Shown one piece after another: positions 11,495-25,350 of a stretch of 64,000 bases of DNA. How positions within the stretch are numbered: position 1 is the first letter of the stretch; the number at the start of each line of letters is the position of its first letter. The notes under the pieces are model-generated. The model ran no database searches. It was not told where the DNA came from and saw only the letters and a list, made by a program, of their open reading frames with translations. The position numbers and the translations under genes are program-made. The stretch is from Caulobacteraceae bacterium (GTDB taxonomy: Bacteria > Pseudomonadota > Alphaproteobacteria > Caulobacterales > Caulobacteraceae): contig JAIEQA010000017.1 in assembly GCA_019748095.1 (NCBI GenBank), positions 1-64,000 of the forward strand. The letters run 5' to 3'.

Positions 11495-11657
11495 AAATCC
11501 GATTGTTGCCGCACTGAGACATGACGTCAGCATTACAGCGTTATTCTGGCTATTCTGAAACAGCAACGCTTGACCCTCTATAAGCCGGGAGGTCTCTGGC
11601 TCTCGAAGCGCGCGCCCTTCTGGCCGCCGAAGCGCTCCGTCAATCGAGAGTTTTTCT

Positions 11658-14600
11658 ATGTCTTTGTTGCGTACCCGTCTTCTTGCCACCTCTGTTCTGA
11701 CCGGCGCACTCATGCTGGCCGGGCCGTCTTTCGCCCAGACACCGCCGGCCGACACACCGTCGACCCCGTCAACTGTCCAGGGGCCGCTCGTCACCGCTCC
11801 CGTCTCCGCACAGGATGAGGAAGCCCAGCTGGATGAGATCGTCGTCACAGGATCGCGTATCCGGCGCGACGCGACCAACGCGCCAACCCCGCTGATCCAG
11901 ATCGACCGGCAGACCCTGCTGTCGACCGGCCAGGCCACGGTCATCGACTATCTGGCGACGATCCCCGCACTGGCGAACTCGGTGGTGCCTTCGGACACGA
12001 CGGGCACCGGTCTGGGAGACGGCGGCCTGTCGCTGCCCAACCTGCGCTCGCTCGGGTCCAACCGCACCCTGACGCTCGTGGATGGTCGCCGGCACATCGG
12101 TTCCTCGGGCGGCCAGCTGTCGGTTGACGTTGACACCATCCCGCGTCTTCTCATCGAGAACATCGAGATCGTCACCGGCGGTGCGTCCTCGGTCTACGGG
12201 GCAGACGCCGTCTCCGGCGTACTCAACTTCATTCTGCGCAAGGATTTCGAGGGCCTCGAGGTCGACGCCAACTACGGCATGATCAATCAGAACGGCGAGG
12301 CCAATCAGCGCGTCTCCGCCCTGATCGGACAGAACTTTTTCGACGACCGCCTGAACGTCTACGCCCACGCTGAGTATGAGCAGGTCGACGAGGTCACCTC
12401 GCTCGATATCGACTGGCTGCGCGACGCACCCGTTCGTATCGGTGTCGATAATGATCCCACGACCGCCCAGTTCGACGGTATCGTCGACGCGCGCCTGTTC
12501 ACCGGCGTGCGTCGCCTCGACCGTCCGCGGTGGGGTCAGACCACCCTGGTCAACGCCCAGCAGCCCAGCCCGACCTCGGACCCGGATGTGCCGTTCCAGA
12601 ACTGCAGGTTCACCGACCCCGCCTCGTTCGGCTACAGCGCGAACTGCTACGCCGTGACCCCCGGCAAGACCTTCTGGTATGACGGAACGACCGCGCGCCC
12701 GGCCAACTTCGGCACGCGCGTCGGCACCGCCGGGATCAGCCGTCCTTATAATCTCGGAGACGGCGACGGCGAAAACCCGGCCGAGTTCTCCACCGGTTCG
12801 CGTGTTCCGCGCTCGGAATCGCAACGCTACCAGGTCGGATCGACCTTCCAGGTCACCGACGACATCGAGCTCTACGGTGAGGCCAAATACATCACCGAAA
12901 AGACCTTCGACGTCTCGCAGCCGACCTTCTTCGACATTGACCTCGTCGACTCCTATGGGCCGGGCTCGGCCAACCCTGTCTATGCCGTCAACAATTTCGA
13001 CCTGCGCTGGTCCGACAATGCCTTCCTGCCGCAGAATGTGAAGGATGCGATCCGCACCAATCAGCTGATTGCCTATTCCGCACCCACAGCTTCTGCACCC
13101 GGTGCCCCCCTGGCGGCCATGAACGCTCCGTTGGCCCGCCACAGCATGTTTGGTCCCGACCGGACCCAGGACAACACCCGCGAGCTTCAGCGCTACGTCG
13201 TGGGCCTGCGCGGCTCGCGCGACAGCCTGTGGTTCGTGAACAATCTCGACTGGGACATTGGCTACACCTACGGCGAGATCGACGTCGAGAACCGTGAGCG
13301 GGGTGTCGATTCCCAGCGCTTCGCGCTGGCGGCAGACGCCGTCGTCGACACGGCCGGGATTGTGAATGGCCGTCCGGGTGAGGTGGTCTGTCGCGTCCAG
13401 GTCCTCAATGCCCAGGGCGTGCCCAGCGGTAATCTGGACCAGGGTCCCGGCGGACCGGGTGATCTGCGCGACACCCAGTATGGCCGCGACTCCATCAGCG
13501 AGTGCGTACCGCTCAACGTCTTCGGCAAGGGCAACCAGTCTGCCGAGGCGCTCAGCTACATCGACGCCGTGGTTGGCGTTCAGGAGCGCAACGAACAGGA
13601 GCAGGCGATCGCCTCGGTCGCTGGCCAGCTCTGGGACTTCTGGGGTGCCGGCCCGCTCGGCGTCGCCATCGGTGCCGAGTACCGTCGCGAGGCGACCTCG
13701 GCCGTCGGTCGCGACCGGGACACTGCCGGTCGCCCGCTGCTGTTCCTGAACACGGGCCCGGACTTCCCGGAGGCCGAATACACCTCCGAGGAAGTCTTCG
13801 CCGAACTGTCAGTGCCGCTGTTCCGCGACAGCCCTCTGGGTGAATACGCCGAGCTCAGTGGATCCTACCGCTATGCGGACTACTCCACGGTCGGCAATGT
13901 GGACGTCTATGGCGTCAACCTGGTTTATCGCCCGATCCAGGACATCGCCTTCAAGACCAGCTTCAACGCCTCGGTTCGGGTGCCGGACCTCGCCGAGAAT
14001 TTCGCCCCGAACACCCAGACCTTCCTGAACGACGTCGCTGACCCCTGCACCACGACCGCGATTGCGGCGGTCAATGAAGCGGACGTCCGGGCCAACCGGG
14101 TCGCCAACTGCACCGCCCTGGCGCAGCAGGCCGGCCTGACCTTCGATTTCGCCGGCCTGACCGCAACCAACACGGACGACTTCCGGCCCGACTACACGTC
14201 TGGCATCGCGGGGGTGTCGGGCGGGAACCCCAACCTGCAGCCTGAGGAGTCGGAGAGCTTCACCTTCTCCACGGTGCTGCGTCCGCGCTTCATCCCCAAC
14301 TTCTCGCTGGTGCTCGACTACTACGAGATCCGGATCGATCAGGTCATCGCCTCGGTCTCGGCGGCGACCGCAGCGGCGAATTGCGTCAGCGGCGCAACGT
14401 TGAACCAGGCGGCCTGCTCGACCGTGTTCCGGAACAATCCGGACATTCCGTTCGGCATTGGCGCACCGGTCAACGACCCCATCGGCGGGTTCATCGAGGG
14501 CTCGATCAACTATGCGGCGCTCGAGACGCGGGGTCTGGACTTCACCGGCCGGTACATGATGGACCTCGAAGAGGTGACGGGCCGCGCCTGGGGTCGACTG

Positions 14601-15035
14601 GACTACTCCCTCGCCGGTTCCTGGCTGATTGAACAGAATCAGTTCCTGAACGCCGACGACCCGTCGGACTTTGATGACCTTGCGTCAGGCCTGTCCTATC
14701 CACGCGTCCGGTTCAGCTCCTCGCTCACCTACACGCCCAACGACGTCTGGAGCGTGAACTGGACGGCCGACTGGCAGGCTGCCCAGGACATCGTCGAACG
14801 CCGGGACTTCGTGAACAATGCCGACCAGCGTCTGGTGTCGGAGCTGGATACGGGCTCGTTTACCCGCCACGACTTCACCGTGCGGTACAATGTCCGCGAG
14901 GACCTTTCGCTGCGGGCCGGCGTGGTCAATGCGTTCGACGAGGAACAGGCCCCCTATCTGGGAACGACCCTCTACTCGAACTTCGACCCCTACGGCCGGC
15001 GCTTCTTCTTCGGCCTGAACTACCGCCCGTTCTGA
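11658..15035 (+). CDS. TonB-dependent receptor
   Basis: Signal peptide, DEIVVTGSRIRR plug, GGASSVYGADAVSGVLNFILR, C-terminal FFFGLNYRPF. Confidence 0.95.
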   Translation: MSLLRTRLLATSVLTGALMLAGPSFAQTPPADTPSTPSTVQGPLVTAPVSAQDEEAQLDEIVVTGSRIRRDATNAPTPLIQIDRQTLLSTGQATVIDYLATIPALANSVVPSDTTGTGLGDGGLSLPNLRSLGSNRTLTLVDGRRHIGSSGGQLSVDVDTIPRLLIENIEIVTGGASSVYGADAVSGVLNFILRKDFEGLEVDANYGMINQNGEANQRVSALIGQNFFDDRLNVYAHAEYEQVDEVTSLDIDWLRDAPVRIGVDNDPTTAQFDGIVDARLFTGVRRLDRPRWGQTTLVNAQQPSPTSDPDVPFQNCRFTDPASFGYSANCYAVTPGKTFWYDGTTARPANFGTRVGTAGISRPYNLGDGDGENPAEFSTGSRVPRSESQRYQVGSTFQVTDDIELYGEAKYITEKTFDVSQPTFFDIDLVDSYGPGSANPVYAVNNFDLRWSDNAFLPQNVKDAIRTNQLIAYSAPTASAPGAPLAAMNAPLARHSMFGPDRTQDNTRELQRYVVGLRGSRDSLWFVNNLDWDIGYTYGEIDVENRERGVDSQRFALAADAVVDTAGIVNGRPGEVVCRVQVLNAQGVPSGNLDQGPGGPGDLRDTQYGRDSISECVPLNVFGKGNQSAEALSYIDAVVGVQERNEQEQAIASVAGQLWDFWGAGPLGVAIGAEYRREATSAVGRDRDTAGRPLLFLNTGPDFPEAEYTSEEVFAELSVPLFRDSPLGEYAELSGSYRYADYSTVGNVDVYGVNLVYRPIQDIAFKTSFNASVRVPDLAENFAPNTQTFLNDVADPCTTTAIAAVNEADVRANRVANCTALAQQAGLTFDFAGLTATNTDDFRPDYTSGIAGVSGGNPNLQPEESESFTFSTVLRPRFIPNFSLVLDYYEIRIDQVIASVSAATAAANCVSGATLNQAACSTVFRNNPDIPFGIGAPVNDPIGGFIEGSINYAALETRGLDFTGRYMMDLEEVTGRAWGRLDYSLAGSWLIEQNQFLNADDPSDFDDLASGLSYPRVRFSSSLTYTPNDVWSVNWTADWQAAQDIVERRDFVNNADQRLVSELDTGSFTRHDFTVRYNVREDLSLRAGVVNAFDEEQAPYLGTTLYSNFDPYGRRFFFGLNYRPF

Positions 15036-15060
15036 TTGTCCGAACAGCCGGCGAGAAACG

Positions 15061-15088
15061 AGGGCGGTCCGCAAGGGCCGCCCTTTTT
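15061..15088 (+). terminator. Rho-independent terminator after TonB-dependent receptor
   Basis: agggcggtcc-gcaa-gggccgccctttttc. Confidence 0.8.
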
Positions 15089-15247
15089 CGTGCCCTTGGT
15101 CGCGGGCTGGCAGGCTCAACATTTGTGGCTTTAGGATGACAAGGACGTGTCATAATCAGGCTGCACGATCAGGGTTACTTGACCTCATTGCGCTGCAGCA
15201 AAAAACTGGCTCTCTTTGGCCTCTGCGGCCAGTCGAGGGGACAAATC

Positions 15248-18200
15248 ATGCACCGGATCTTCCGCCTTCAGACCCTGCTGCTTACAAGCACCGCCGCTGC
15301 CCTGTTCGTGCTGCCGGCCCAGGCGCAGGAGGCGGGTCAGGACGAGACGCAGGTCGACGACATCGTCGTGACGGGGTCGCGCCTCGGTGGCTCATCCATC
15401 CTTGAGGCCCCCCAGCCGGTCCAGGTGATCTCGGCCGAAGCCATCGAGGCCCAGGGCACGACCGCCATCTCGGACCTGCTCGACACCCTGCCCGCCCTGC
15501 TGAGTTCGACCAGTTCCGCCCAGGCCGACGGTGATGCGGCGACCCTGAGCCTGCGCGCGCTCGGCGCGAACCGGACCCTGGTCCTCGTCAATGGCCGCCG
15601 CCACGTCGCGGGCGTCCCTGGTTCGGCGGCCGTGGACGTGTCGTCCATCCCCGCTGGCCTGATCGAGCGGGTCGACGTCCTGACCGGCGGCGCCTCGGCT
15701 GTCTATGGCTCCGACGCGGTCTCCGGCGTCGTGAACTTCATCCTGAAGGACGATTTCGAGGGTCAGGAGTTCACGATGCAGGCCGGGATGTCCGGCGAAG
15801 GCGACGCCAACGAGGTCTATGGCTCGCTGCTGCTGGGCCGCAACTTCGATAACGATCGCGGCAACATCACTCTGGCGGTCGAGGGTTATGACCGTCAGGC
15901 CATCTTCTATGGTGACCGCTCGTTCACCCGCGACAACTTCGTGGCGGATAACTATCCGAACCCCGAGCTATTCTTCCAGGCGGGCGATCCGATCCCCCCC
16001 GGCCAGACCCGGGTCCTGGGCCGCACCATCCTGTCGGGCGGCAATCCCCGCTTTGCCGGGACCGATCCGGCACTGATCGCCCGCGCGCGCAATGCCAGGG
16101 CGCAGGCCTTCATCAACCGCCCGACGTTCGACGTTTCCAGCACCAGCGGTCTGATCGGCTTCGACACGGACGGCAGCGGCTTCTCGGCCCCGGCCCGTTT
16201 CCTGTCGACCTTCCAGGACATCGACCGCGACGGAATCAATGACTGTCAGGAAAGCCGCGCCGGCCGTGAGGGCTATGGCTGTTATGTGGTCGACCCGGTC
16301 ACCGGTCAGGTGCGGCCGTTCGTCGACGGTATCTATGCCGGCGGCATCAACCAGTCGGGCGGCGACGGCGCAGGCCAGACCTTCAACGGCACGTCCCTGA
16401 CGCCGGACGAGGTCCAGCTCTCGGCCAACCTGTTCGTCAACTATGAGGTCAGCGAGGCCTTCCATCCCTATGCCGAACTGAAGGCCGTCACGACGAAGTC
16501 GACGACCTACAACGTCTACAATACCTTCGACGACTCGATCCCGATCCAGCTGGACAACCCCTTCATTCCCACCGAGATTCGCAGGATCATCAACGCAGAG
16601 ATCGCGGCGGACCCCTCCATTGCCGGAGTCGCCAAGGTCCTGCTGGGCCGCGACAATATCGATCTGTTCGATCCCGCCGCCACGAACGAGCGTGAAACCT
16701 ATCGCGCCGTCATCGGTGCCCGGGGCGATCTGGGCTGGAATCTGTCGTACGATGTCTCGCTGAACTTCGGCCGCTCACAAGGCGAAACGCGCAGCGCCGT
16801 CCGTCTGGAAGACCGCTACTTCTCGGCGATCGACGCGGTGCGGGCCCCGAACGGCGACATCGTGTGCCGCTCCACGCTCAATCCGACCGCCCTGCCGCGC
16901 AAGGGACAGCTGGGGCCCAACCCCGGCGGGACCATTCCGTTCAACACCTTCACGCCCGGCACCGGATCGGCCTGCCGCCCGCTGAACCTGTTCGGCCTGA
17001 ACCGGGCCAGCCAGGAGGCGCTGGACTTCATCGCCTACACCGCAGTCGATCAGTTCACGATCGAACAGACGGTGTTCAACGCCGTGCTGACGGGCGACTC
17101 CAGCCCCCTGTTCACCCTGCCCGGCGGCCCGGTCGGGTTCGTCGTGGGTGGCGAGTACCGTGAGGAAAAGAGCGACTTCGACGGCGACAATTTCGTCAAC
17201 CAGGGCTTCAACTTCGAAAGCCGGATCACCGCCGACGTCCGCGGTGAGTTCGACGTGCAGGAGGCCTTCGCCGAACTTCGGGTGCCGCTGCTGGCCGACA
17301 TGCCGTTCTTCCACGAGCTGACGCTCACCGGGGCCATCCGCGTCGGCGAGTATTCGACCGTGGGCTCCACCACGACGCACAAGTACGACGCCGTCTGGGC
17401 TCCGATTCCCGACATCCGCTTCCGCGGCGGTCAGGCCACGACCGTGCGGGCACCGAACATCTCCGAGCTGTTCTCGCCGATCACCTCATTCAACGCCCGC
17501 CCCATCGATCCGTGCGACCAGAACAACATCGCTCTGGGCAACAACCCGGCCAACCGTCTGGCCAACTGCCGGGCCGACGGCATTCCCGTCGGCTTCACCG
17601 ACCCCCTGACCAGCCAGTTTGCCGGCCGGACCGGGGGCAATCCCAACCTTCAGGAAGAAGAGTCCAACAGCTTCACCTACGGTGTGGTCCTGCAACCGCG
17701 CTTCATTCCGGGCCTGGCCATCACGGTCGACTACTACAATGTCGAGATCGAGAACGCCGTTCAGGCTGTCACGACCCAGGACATTGTCGACAGCTGCTAT
17801 GACGGTCCCGACCTGACCAACGTCTTCTGCGGTCAGTTCACGCGGAACCGGAATACCACCTCGCCCACCTTCCTGGGCTTCAACTCCATCACCACGACCC
17901 AGCTGAATTTCGCCGGGCTGGAGGCGTCGGGCATCGACTTCAACGTCTCGTACAATTTCGACTTCGACAGCCTGGGTCGTCCGTCCTGGGGCGATGTGGG
18001 CCTGTCGGTCGGGGGAACCCATGTCGAGGACCGGAACAACTATCCCTTCGCCACACGCCCCACCCAGGCCAACCCGGTTGAACTGGAGCTCAACAATCCG
18101 GAGCTGGCGCTCAACGCCGGTATCCGCTGGTCGATCGGTGACTTCACCTTCAACACAGCGCACCAGTATATGGGTGAGCAGGCGCTGCCGGGTGTCGAGA

Positions 18201-18406
18201 TCGAGAACGCAGCGAACTTCACGACCCCCTTCGCCGACGAGATCTGGATCCACGACATGTCGGTTCGCTGGCAGGCCACGGACGACTACGCCGTCACCTT
18301 CGGCGTCAACAACCTGACGAACGAGCAGCCGTTCGTCGCCTCGGTCGTCACCCCGGTGTCCAGCGTGGGCCGCTACTTCTTCCTGCGGTTCGCCACGACC
18401 TACTGA
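15248..18406 (+). CDS. TonB-dependent receptor
   Basis: Signal peptide MHRIFRLQTLLLTSTAAALFVLPAQAQ, DDIVVTGSRL, GGASAVYGSDAVSGVVNFIL, C-terminal GRYFFLRFATTY. Confidence 0.95.
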   Translation: MHRIFRLQTLLLTSTAAALFVLPAQAQEAGQDETQVDDIVVTGSRLGGSSILEAPQPVQVISAEAIEAQGTTAISDLLDTLPALLSSTSSAQADGDAATLSLRALGANRTLVLVNGRRHVAGVPGSAAVDVSSIPAGLIERVDVLTGGASAVYGSDAVSGVVNFILKDDFEGQEFTMQAGMSGEGDANEVYGSLLLGRNFDNDRGNITLAVEGYDRQAIFYGDRSFTRDNFVADNYPNPELFFQAGDPIPPGQTRVLGRTILSGGNPRFAGTDPALIARARNARAQAFINRPTFDVSSTSGLIGFDTDGSGFSAPARFLSTFQDIDRDGINDCQESRAGREGYGCYVVDPVTGQVRPFVDGIYAGGINQSGGDGAGQTFNGTSLTPDEVQLSANLFVNYEVSEAFHPYAELKAVTTKSTTYNVYNTFDDSIPIQLDNPFIPTEIRRIINAEIAADPSIAGVAKVLLGRDNIDLFDPAATNERETYRAVIGARGDLGWNLSYDVSLNFGRSQGETRSAVRLEDRYFSAIDAVRAPNGDIVCRSTLNPTALPRKGQLGPNPGGTIPFNTFTPGTGSACRPLNLFGLNRASQEALDFIAYTAVDQFTIEQTVFNAVLTGDSSPLFTLPGGPVGFVVGGEYREEKSDFDGDNFVNQGFNFESRITADVRGEFDVQEAFAELRVPLLADMPFFHELTLTGAIRVGEYSTVGSTTTHKYDAVWAPIPDIRFRGGQATTVRAPNISELFSPITSFNARPIDPCDQNNIALGNNPANRLANCRADGIPVGFTDPLTSQFAGRTGGNPNLQEEESNSFTYGVVLQPRFIPGLAITVDYYNVEIENAVQAVTTQDIVDSCYDGPDLTNVFCGQFTRNRNTTSPTFLGFNSITTTQLNFAGLEASGIDFNVSYNFDFDSLGRPSWGDVGLSVGGTHVEDRNNYPFATRPTQANPVELELNNPELALNAGIRWSIGDFTFNTAHQYMGEQALPGVEIENAANFTTPFADEIWIHDMSVRWQATDDYAVTFGVNNLTNEQPFVASVVTPVSSVGRYFFLRFATTY

Positions 18407-18428
18407 ACCGGCCAGAGGTCAGACGTGC

Positions 18429-18459
18429 GGGGGGCGGTCCAGTCATGGGCCGCCCCTTT
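18429..18459 (+). terminator. Rho-independent terminator
   Basis: ggggggcggtcc-agtcat-gggccgcccctttc. Confidence 0.7.
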
Positions 18460-18634
18460 CACGTTGGAAGCCCGTTCACCGTGCCGCCTGCTTGCGCCCA
18501 CGCCAACGTCTCTCTAAACGGGCCGCCTAACCGACAACCCGAACGTATCCGGCCCGCATCACGCGTCGCCGGCCTTTCGCGCGAGAGAGACGACCCTGCA
18601 CGACGACGCCATCAGCCACGAGGACCGGGACGCG

Positions 18635-18910
18635 ATGGTGCGCGCATCCTTGCTGACGCATGGGGACAGCGGGATCACGCCGCGTCACACCCTGTTCTAT
18701 TTTCATGGTGACGGCGACCACGACGACCTGAACGAGGTCGCGCGGCGCGCCGGCTTCCTGACCCGCGGTCAGGACGAGACCACCATTCTTGAAACGACCA
18801 TGGCGGTCGACGAGGGGTCCTTCGCCCCGGTCAGCGCCATGATGCAATCCTGGGCCGCGGCCTTCCAGCTCGATTACGACGGCTGGGAGTGCGCGGTCGT
18901 GACCAACTAG
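18635..18910 (+). CDS. RraB-like protein (regulator of ribonuclease activity B family)
   Basis: HTLFYFHGDGDHDDLNEVARRAGF...FQLDYDGWECAVV pattern; start uncertain, reading frame is open upstream; 12 bp before carB. Confidence 0.62.
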   Translation: MVRASLLTHGDSGITPRHTLFYFHGDGDHDDLNEVARRAGFLTRGQDETTILETTMAVDEGSFAPVSAMMQSWAAAFQLDYDGWECAVVTN

Positions 18911-18922
18911 AGGGAGGCTGAG

Positions 18923-22225
<3,303 letters not shown>

Positions 22226-22375
22226 AGGGGCGGGCTGCGCTGACAACCTTGTGAAGCCAAACGCCTCACCTGCGGCGTTGATGCGGCGTCCCTGTCCCGC
22301 TAGCTGGAATGGCAATCCTGTCAGCGCAGCGCGGCAGGGCGCGGCCGTCGCCGCCGACGAGACGCAAGGACCGCG

Positions 22376-23986
22376 ATGACCGACACGACCCGCCCCGGAC
22401 CGGACGGCCCGACCCCGCCTCCTGCGAAACGCGGGGCCTTCACCCGGTTTCTGGACACGGTGGAGTGGCTGGGCAATCTGCTGCCTCATCCGGTGACCCT
22501 GTTTGCCATCCTCGCGCTGCTGATGGTGCTGCTGTCGGGCCTGTTCGGCTGGATGGGGGTTACGGTCGAAGACCCGCGCCCCGTCGGCGCGGCGGGACGG
22601 GCGGAAGACGGCATGATCAGCGCGGTCAGCCTGATGACCGGTGACGGCCTGCGCCGCATCTTCACCGGCATGATCGGCAATTTCACCGGCTTTGCCCCGC
22701 TAGGGGTGGTGCTGGTGGCCATGCTGGGTATCGGCGTGGCCGAGCGTTCGGGCCTGCTCTCGGCCGCTGTCCGGGCGCTGGTGCTCAGCGCCTCGCCCAA
22801 GGTCGTCACCGTGGCCATCGTCTTCGCCGGAGTAATCTCCAATACGGCGGCGGAGGTCGGCTATGTCGTCCTGATCCCGCTGGCGGGCGCGGTCTACTAT
22901 TCGCTGGGCCGGCATCCGCTGGCCGGTATGGCGGCAGCCTTCGCCGGCGTCTCGGGCGGCTATTCCGCCAATCTGTTTATCGGCACGATCGACCCGCTGC
23001 TGGCCGGCATCACCGAGGAAGCGGCCCAGCTGATCGATCCGACCTATCAGGTGACGGCGACGGCCAGCTATTATTTCATGGCGGTCTCGACCTTCCTGGT
23101 GACGATCATCGGCTCGCTGGTCAGCATCTTCATCGTCGAGCCCAAGCTCGGCCGCTATGACTCGTCGCGCGCCGATCCCGAAGTCCTGAACACTGACGGC
23201 GCCGCCCCCCTGTCGGGCACGGAGCGCAAGGGCCTGTGGATGGCGGGGCTGGCCCTGCTGGCCGTGCTGGGGCTGATGGCCCTGACCCTGCTGCCCGAAT
23301 GGGGCGTGCTGCGCGATCCGGAGACCGGTGACCAGATGCGGTCGCCCTTCTTCACCGGTTTCGCCGTCTGGATTCTGCTGTTCTTCCTCGCCGTCGGCGT
23401 CGCCTACGGCAGGGTCGTCGGCACGGTCAGGAACGACCGCGATGTCATAGACGGAATGGCTTCCGGCCTGTCGACCCTGGGACTCTATCTGGTCATCGTC
23501 TTCTTCGCCGCCCAGTTCGTGGCCTTCTTCAACTGGTCCAATCTCGGGGCGATCACGGCCGTCAATGGCGCGGACTTCCTTCAGAACACCGGCATGACCG
23601 GTCCGGGCGTGTTCATCGGCTTCATCCTCATCTGCGCTCTCGTCAATCTGATGATCGGCTCGGCCTCCGCCCAGTGGGCCCTGACGGCGCCGATCTTCGT
23701 GCCCATGCTGATGCTGATCGGCTATTCGCCGGAGATCATCCAGACCGCCTACCGGATCGGTGATTCCACGACCAACATCATCACCCCGATGATGAGCTAT
23801 TTCGGCCTGATCCTGGCCTGGGCCACGCGCTACGACAAGAACGTCGGCATCGGCACCATGATCGCGATGATGCTGCCCTATTCGATCTTTTTCACGATCG
23901 GCTGGAGCCTGCTGTTCTTCCTCTGGGTCTTCGGGATCGGCCTGCCCGTCGGCCCCGGGTCCCCGACCTACTATTCAGCCGGCTGA
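22376..23986 (+). CDS. AbgT family transporter (p-aminobenzoyl-glutamate type)
   Basis: FLDTVEWLGNLLPHPVTLFAIL, GVAERSGLLSAAVRALVLSASPKVVT, YRIGDSTTNIITPMMSYFGLIL. Confidence 0.93.
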   Translation: MTDTTRPGPDGPTPPPAKRGAFTRFLDTVEWLGNLLPHPVTLFAILALLMVLLSGLFGWMGVTVEDPRPVGAAGRAEDGMISAVSLMTGDGLRRIFTGMIGNFTGFAPLGVVLVAMLGIGVAERSGLLSAAVRALVLSASPKVVTVAIVFAGVISNTAAEVGYVVLIPLAGAVYYSLGRHPLAGMAAAFAGVSGGYSANLFIGTIDPLLAGITEEAAQLIDPTYQVTATASYYFMAVSTFLVTIIGSLVSIFIVEPKLGRYDSSRADPEVLNTDGAAPLSGTERKGLWMAGLALLAVLGLMALTLLPEWGVLRDPETGDQMRSPFFTGFAVWILLFFLAVGVAYGRVVGTVRNDRDVIDGMASGLSTLGLYLVIVFFAAQFVAFFNWSNLGAITAVNGADFLQNTGMTGPGVFIGFILICALVNLMIGSASAQWALTAPIFVPMLMLIGYSPEIIQTAYRIGDSTTNIITPMMSYFGLILAWATRYDKNVGIGTMIAMMLPYSIFFTIGWSLLFFLWVFGIGLPVGPGSPTYYSAG

Positions 23987-25273
23987 CGGGGCCGGGTCGA
24001 CCGGGGCGTCCCCACCCTCGACGATCCGGACGGCGGCCAGATCGGCGGTGACATTGCCGACGGTGCGGAAGATGTCGGGCACGACCTCGACCGCCAGCAG
24101 AAGGGGCAGGACTTCGAGCGGCACGCCCATGGCCAGACAGATGGGGGCGATGGAGGCGAAGAAGCTGATCTGGCCGGGCAGGCCGACCGTGCCGACGCTG
24201 ATGGCCAGGGCCGCGAGACCGCCGGCCAGCATGGTCGTCATCGTGATCTCGGTCCCTGTCAGCCGGGCGACATAGATCACCACAGCCAGATTGGCGACGG
24301 TGGAGGTGATGCGGAACACTGCCACCGCCAGAGGCAGGACCAGACCGGCCGTGGCAGTCGAGACCCCCAGAGACCCGACCGCACGGTCGACCATCACCGG
24401 CAGACAGGCCAGGGACGACTGGGTCGAGAAGGCCACGACCTGGGCCGGGGCGGCCCCGGCGATGAACCGGCCCGGACCGATCCGGCCCCAGATCACGGCC
24501 ACGACATAGGTCAGGAGGATCAGGCCGATCAGGGCGAGGCAGACCAGGGCGATGTAGTGCCCCAGCACGCCCGCCGCCCCCACACCCGCCCGCAGGCCGA
24601 CGCCCAGCGCCAGGGCGAATACCCCCAGAGGCGCGACCGCCAGCACCCAGTGGACGATGACGATCATCGTTTGCGCCACCCCTTCGAAGAACAGGGCCAC
24701 CGGCTGGCGGAGCCGGGCCTCCAGCCGGGTGGTGGCGAAGCCGAACACAATGGCGAAGATCACAATGGCCAGGATGGCGTCGTCCGCCGCGGCCCGGATC
24801 GGGTTGGACGGGGCGAGACTGGACAGGAAGGCGCTGAACCCGCCGCCACCGACGTTCTCCGCCACGGCCGCCGCGGCCCCCGGAGGCGCGCCGGCCAGAA
24901 GGGTGGCGGCACCGTCCGGACTGATCGGCCAGAGCTCATGCAGCCCCAGCGAGGCAGCGAAGGCATAGACCGTCGCCCCGACCAGCAGGACGGCGAACAC
25001 CCCCATGGCCTTCAGCGCCACCCGCCCGGTCGCCGCCGCATCGGCGATCGAGGCGATGCCGGTGACCAGCAGGCTGAACACCAGCGGGATGATGGTCATG
25101 CGCAGGGCGTTCAACCACAGCTGGCCGAGGGCGTCGATCAGGGCGATCGTCCCGGTCCCGCCCGGGATCCCGTAAGCCTGGGCCGCGGCCCCGGCCGCCA
25201 GCCCTCCCGCAAGGGCCAGCAGCACCCACAGGCTGAGCGAGGTGAGGATGGAACGGGGGCGGGTACGGGTCAT
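23975..25273 (-). CDS. Dicarboxylate/amino acid:cation symporter (DAACS family)
   Basis: FIAGAAPAQVVAFSTQSSLACLPVMVDRAVG; LRMTIIPLVFSLLVTGIASI. Confidence 0.92.
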   Translation of the reverse strand: MTRTRPRSILTSLSLWVLLALAGGLAAGAAAQAYGIPGGTGTIALIDALGQLWLNALRMTIIPLVFSLLVTGIASIADAAATGRVALKAMGVFAVLLVGATVYAFAASLGLHELWPISPDGAATLLAGAPPGAAAAVAENVGGGGFSAFLSSLAPSNPIRAAADDAILAIVIFAIVFGFATTRLEARLRQPVALFFEGVAQTMIVIVHWVLAVAPLGVFALALGVGLRAGVGAAGVLGHYIALVCLALIGLILLTYVVAVIWGRIGPGRFIAGAAPAQVVAFSTQSSLACLPVMVDRAVGSLGVSTATAGLVLPLAVAVFRITSTVANLAVVIYVARLTGTEITMTTMLAGGLAALAISVGTVGLPGQISFFASIAPICLAMGVPLEVLPLLLAVEVVPDIFRTVGNVTADLAAVRIVEGGDAPVDPAPSAG

Positions 25274-25350
25274 GGGGCCGAGGCTAGCAGGGGTTCGGCA
25301 CGATTGAACACTGTTCCTGCGGGACAGCGTGATGCGTATAAGCCCGTCTC

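Noticed and set aside
11658-18406. Tandem TonB receptors as a recent duplication
   Set aside because: The 11658 receptor is closer to the 55119 one in its plug (TNxPTPLIQI, DTTG, VDVDTIPRLL) than to its neighbour, so a recent local duplication is not supported.
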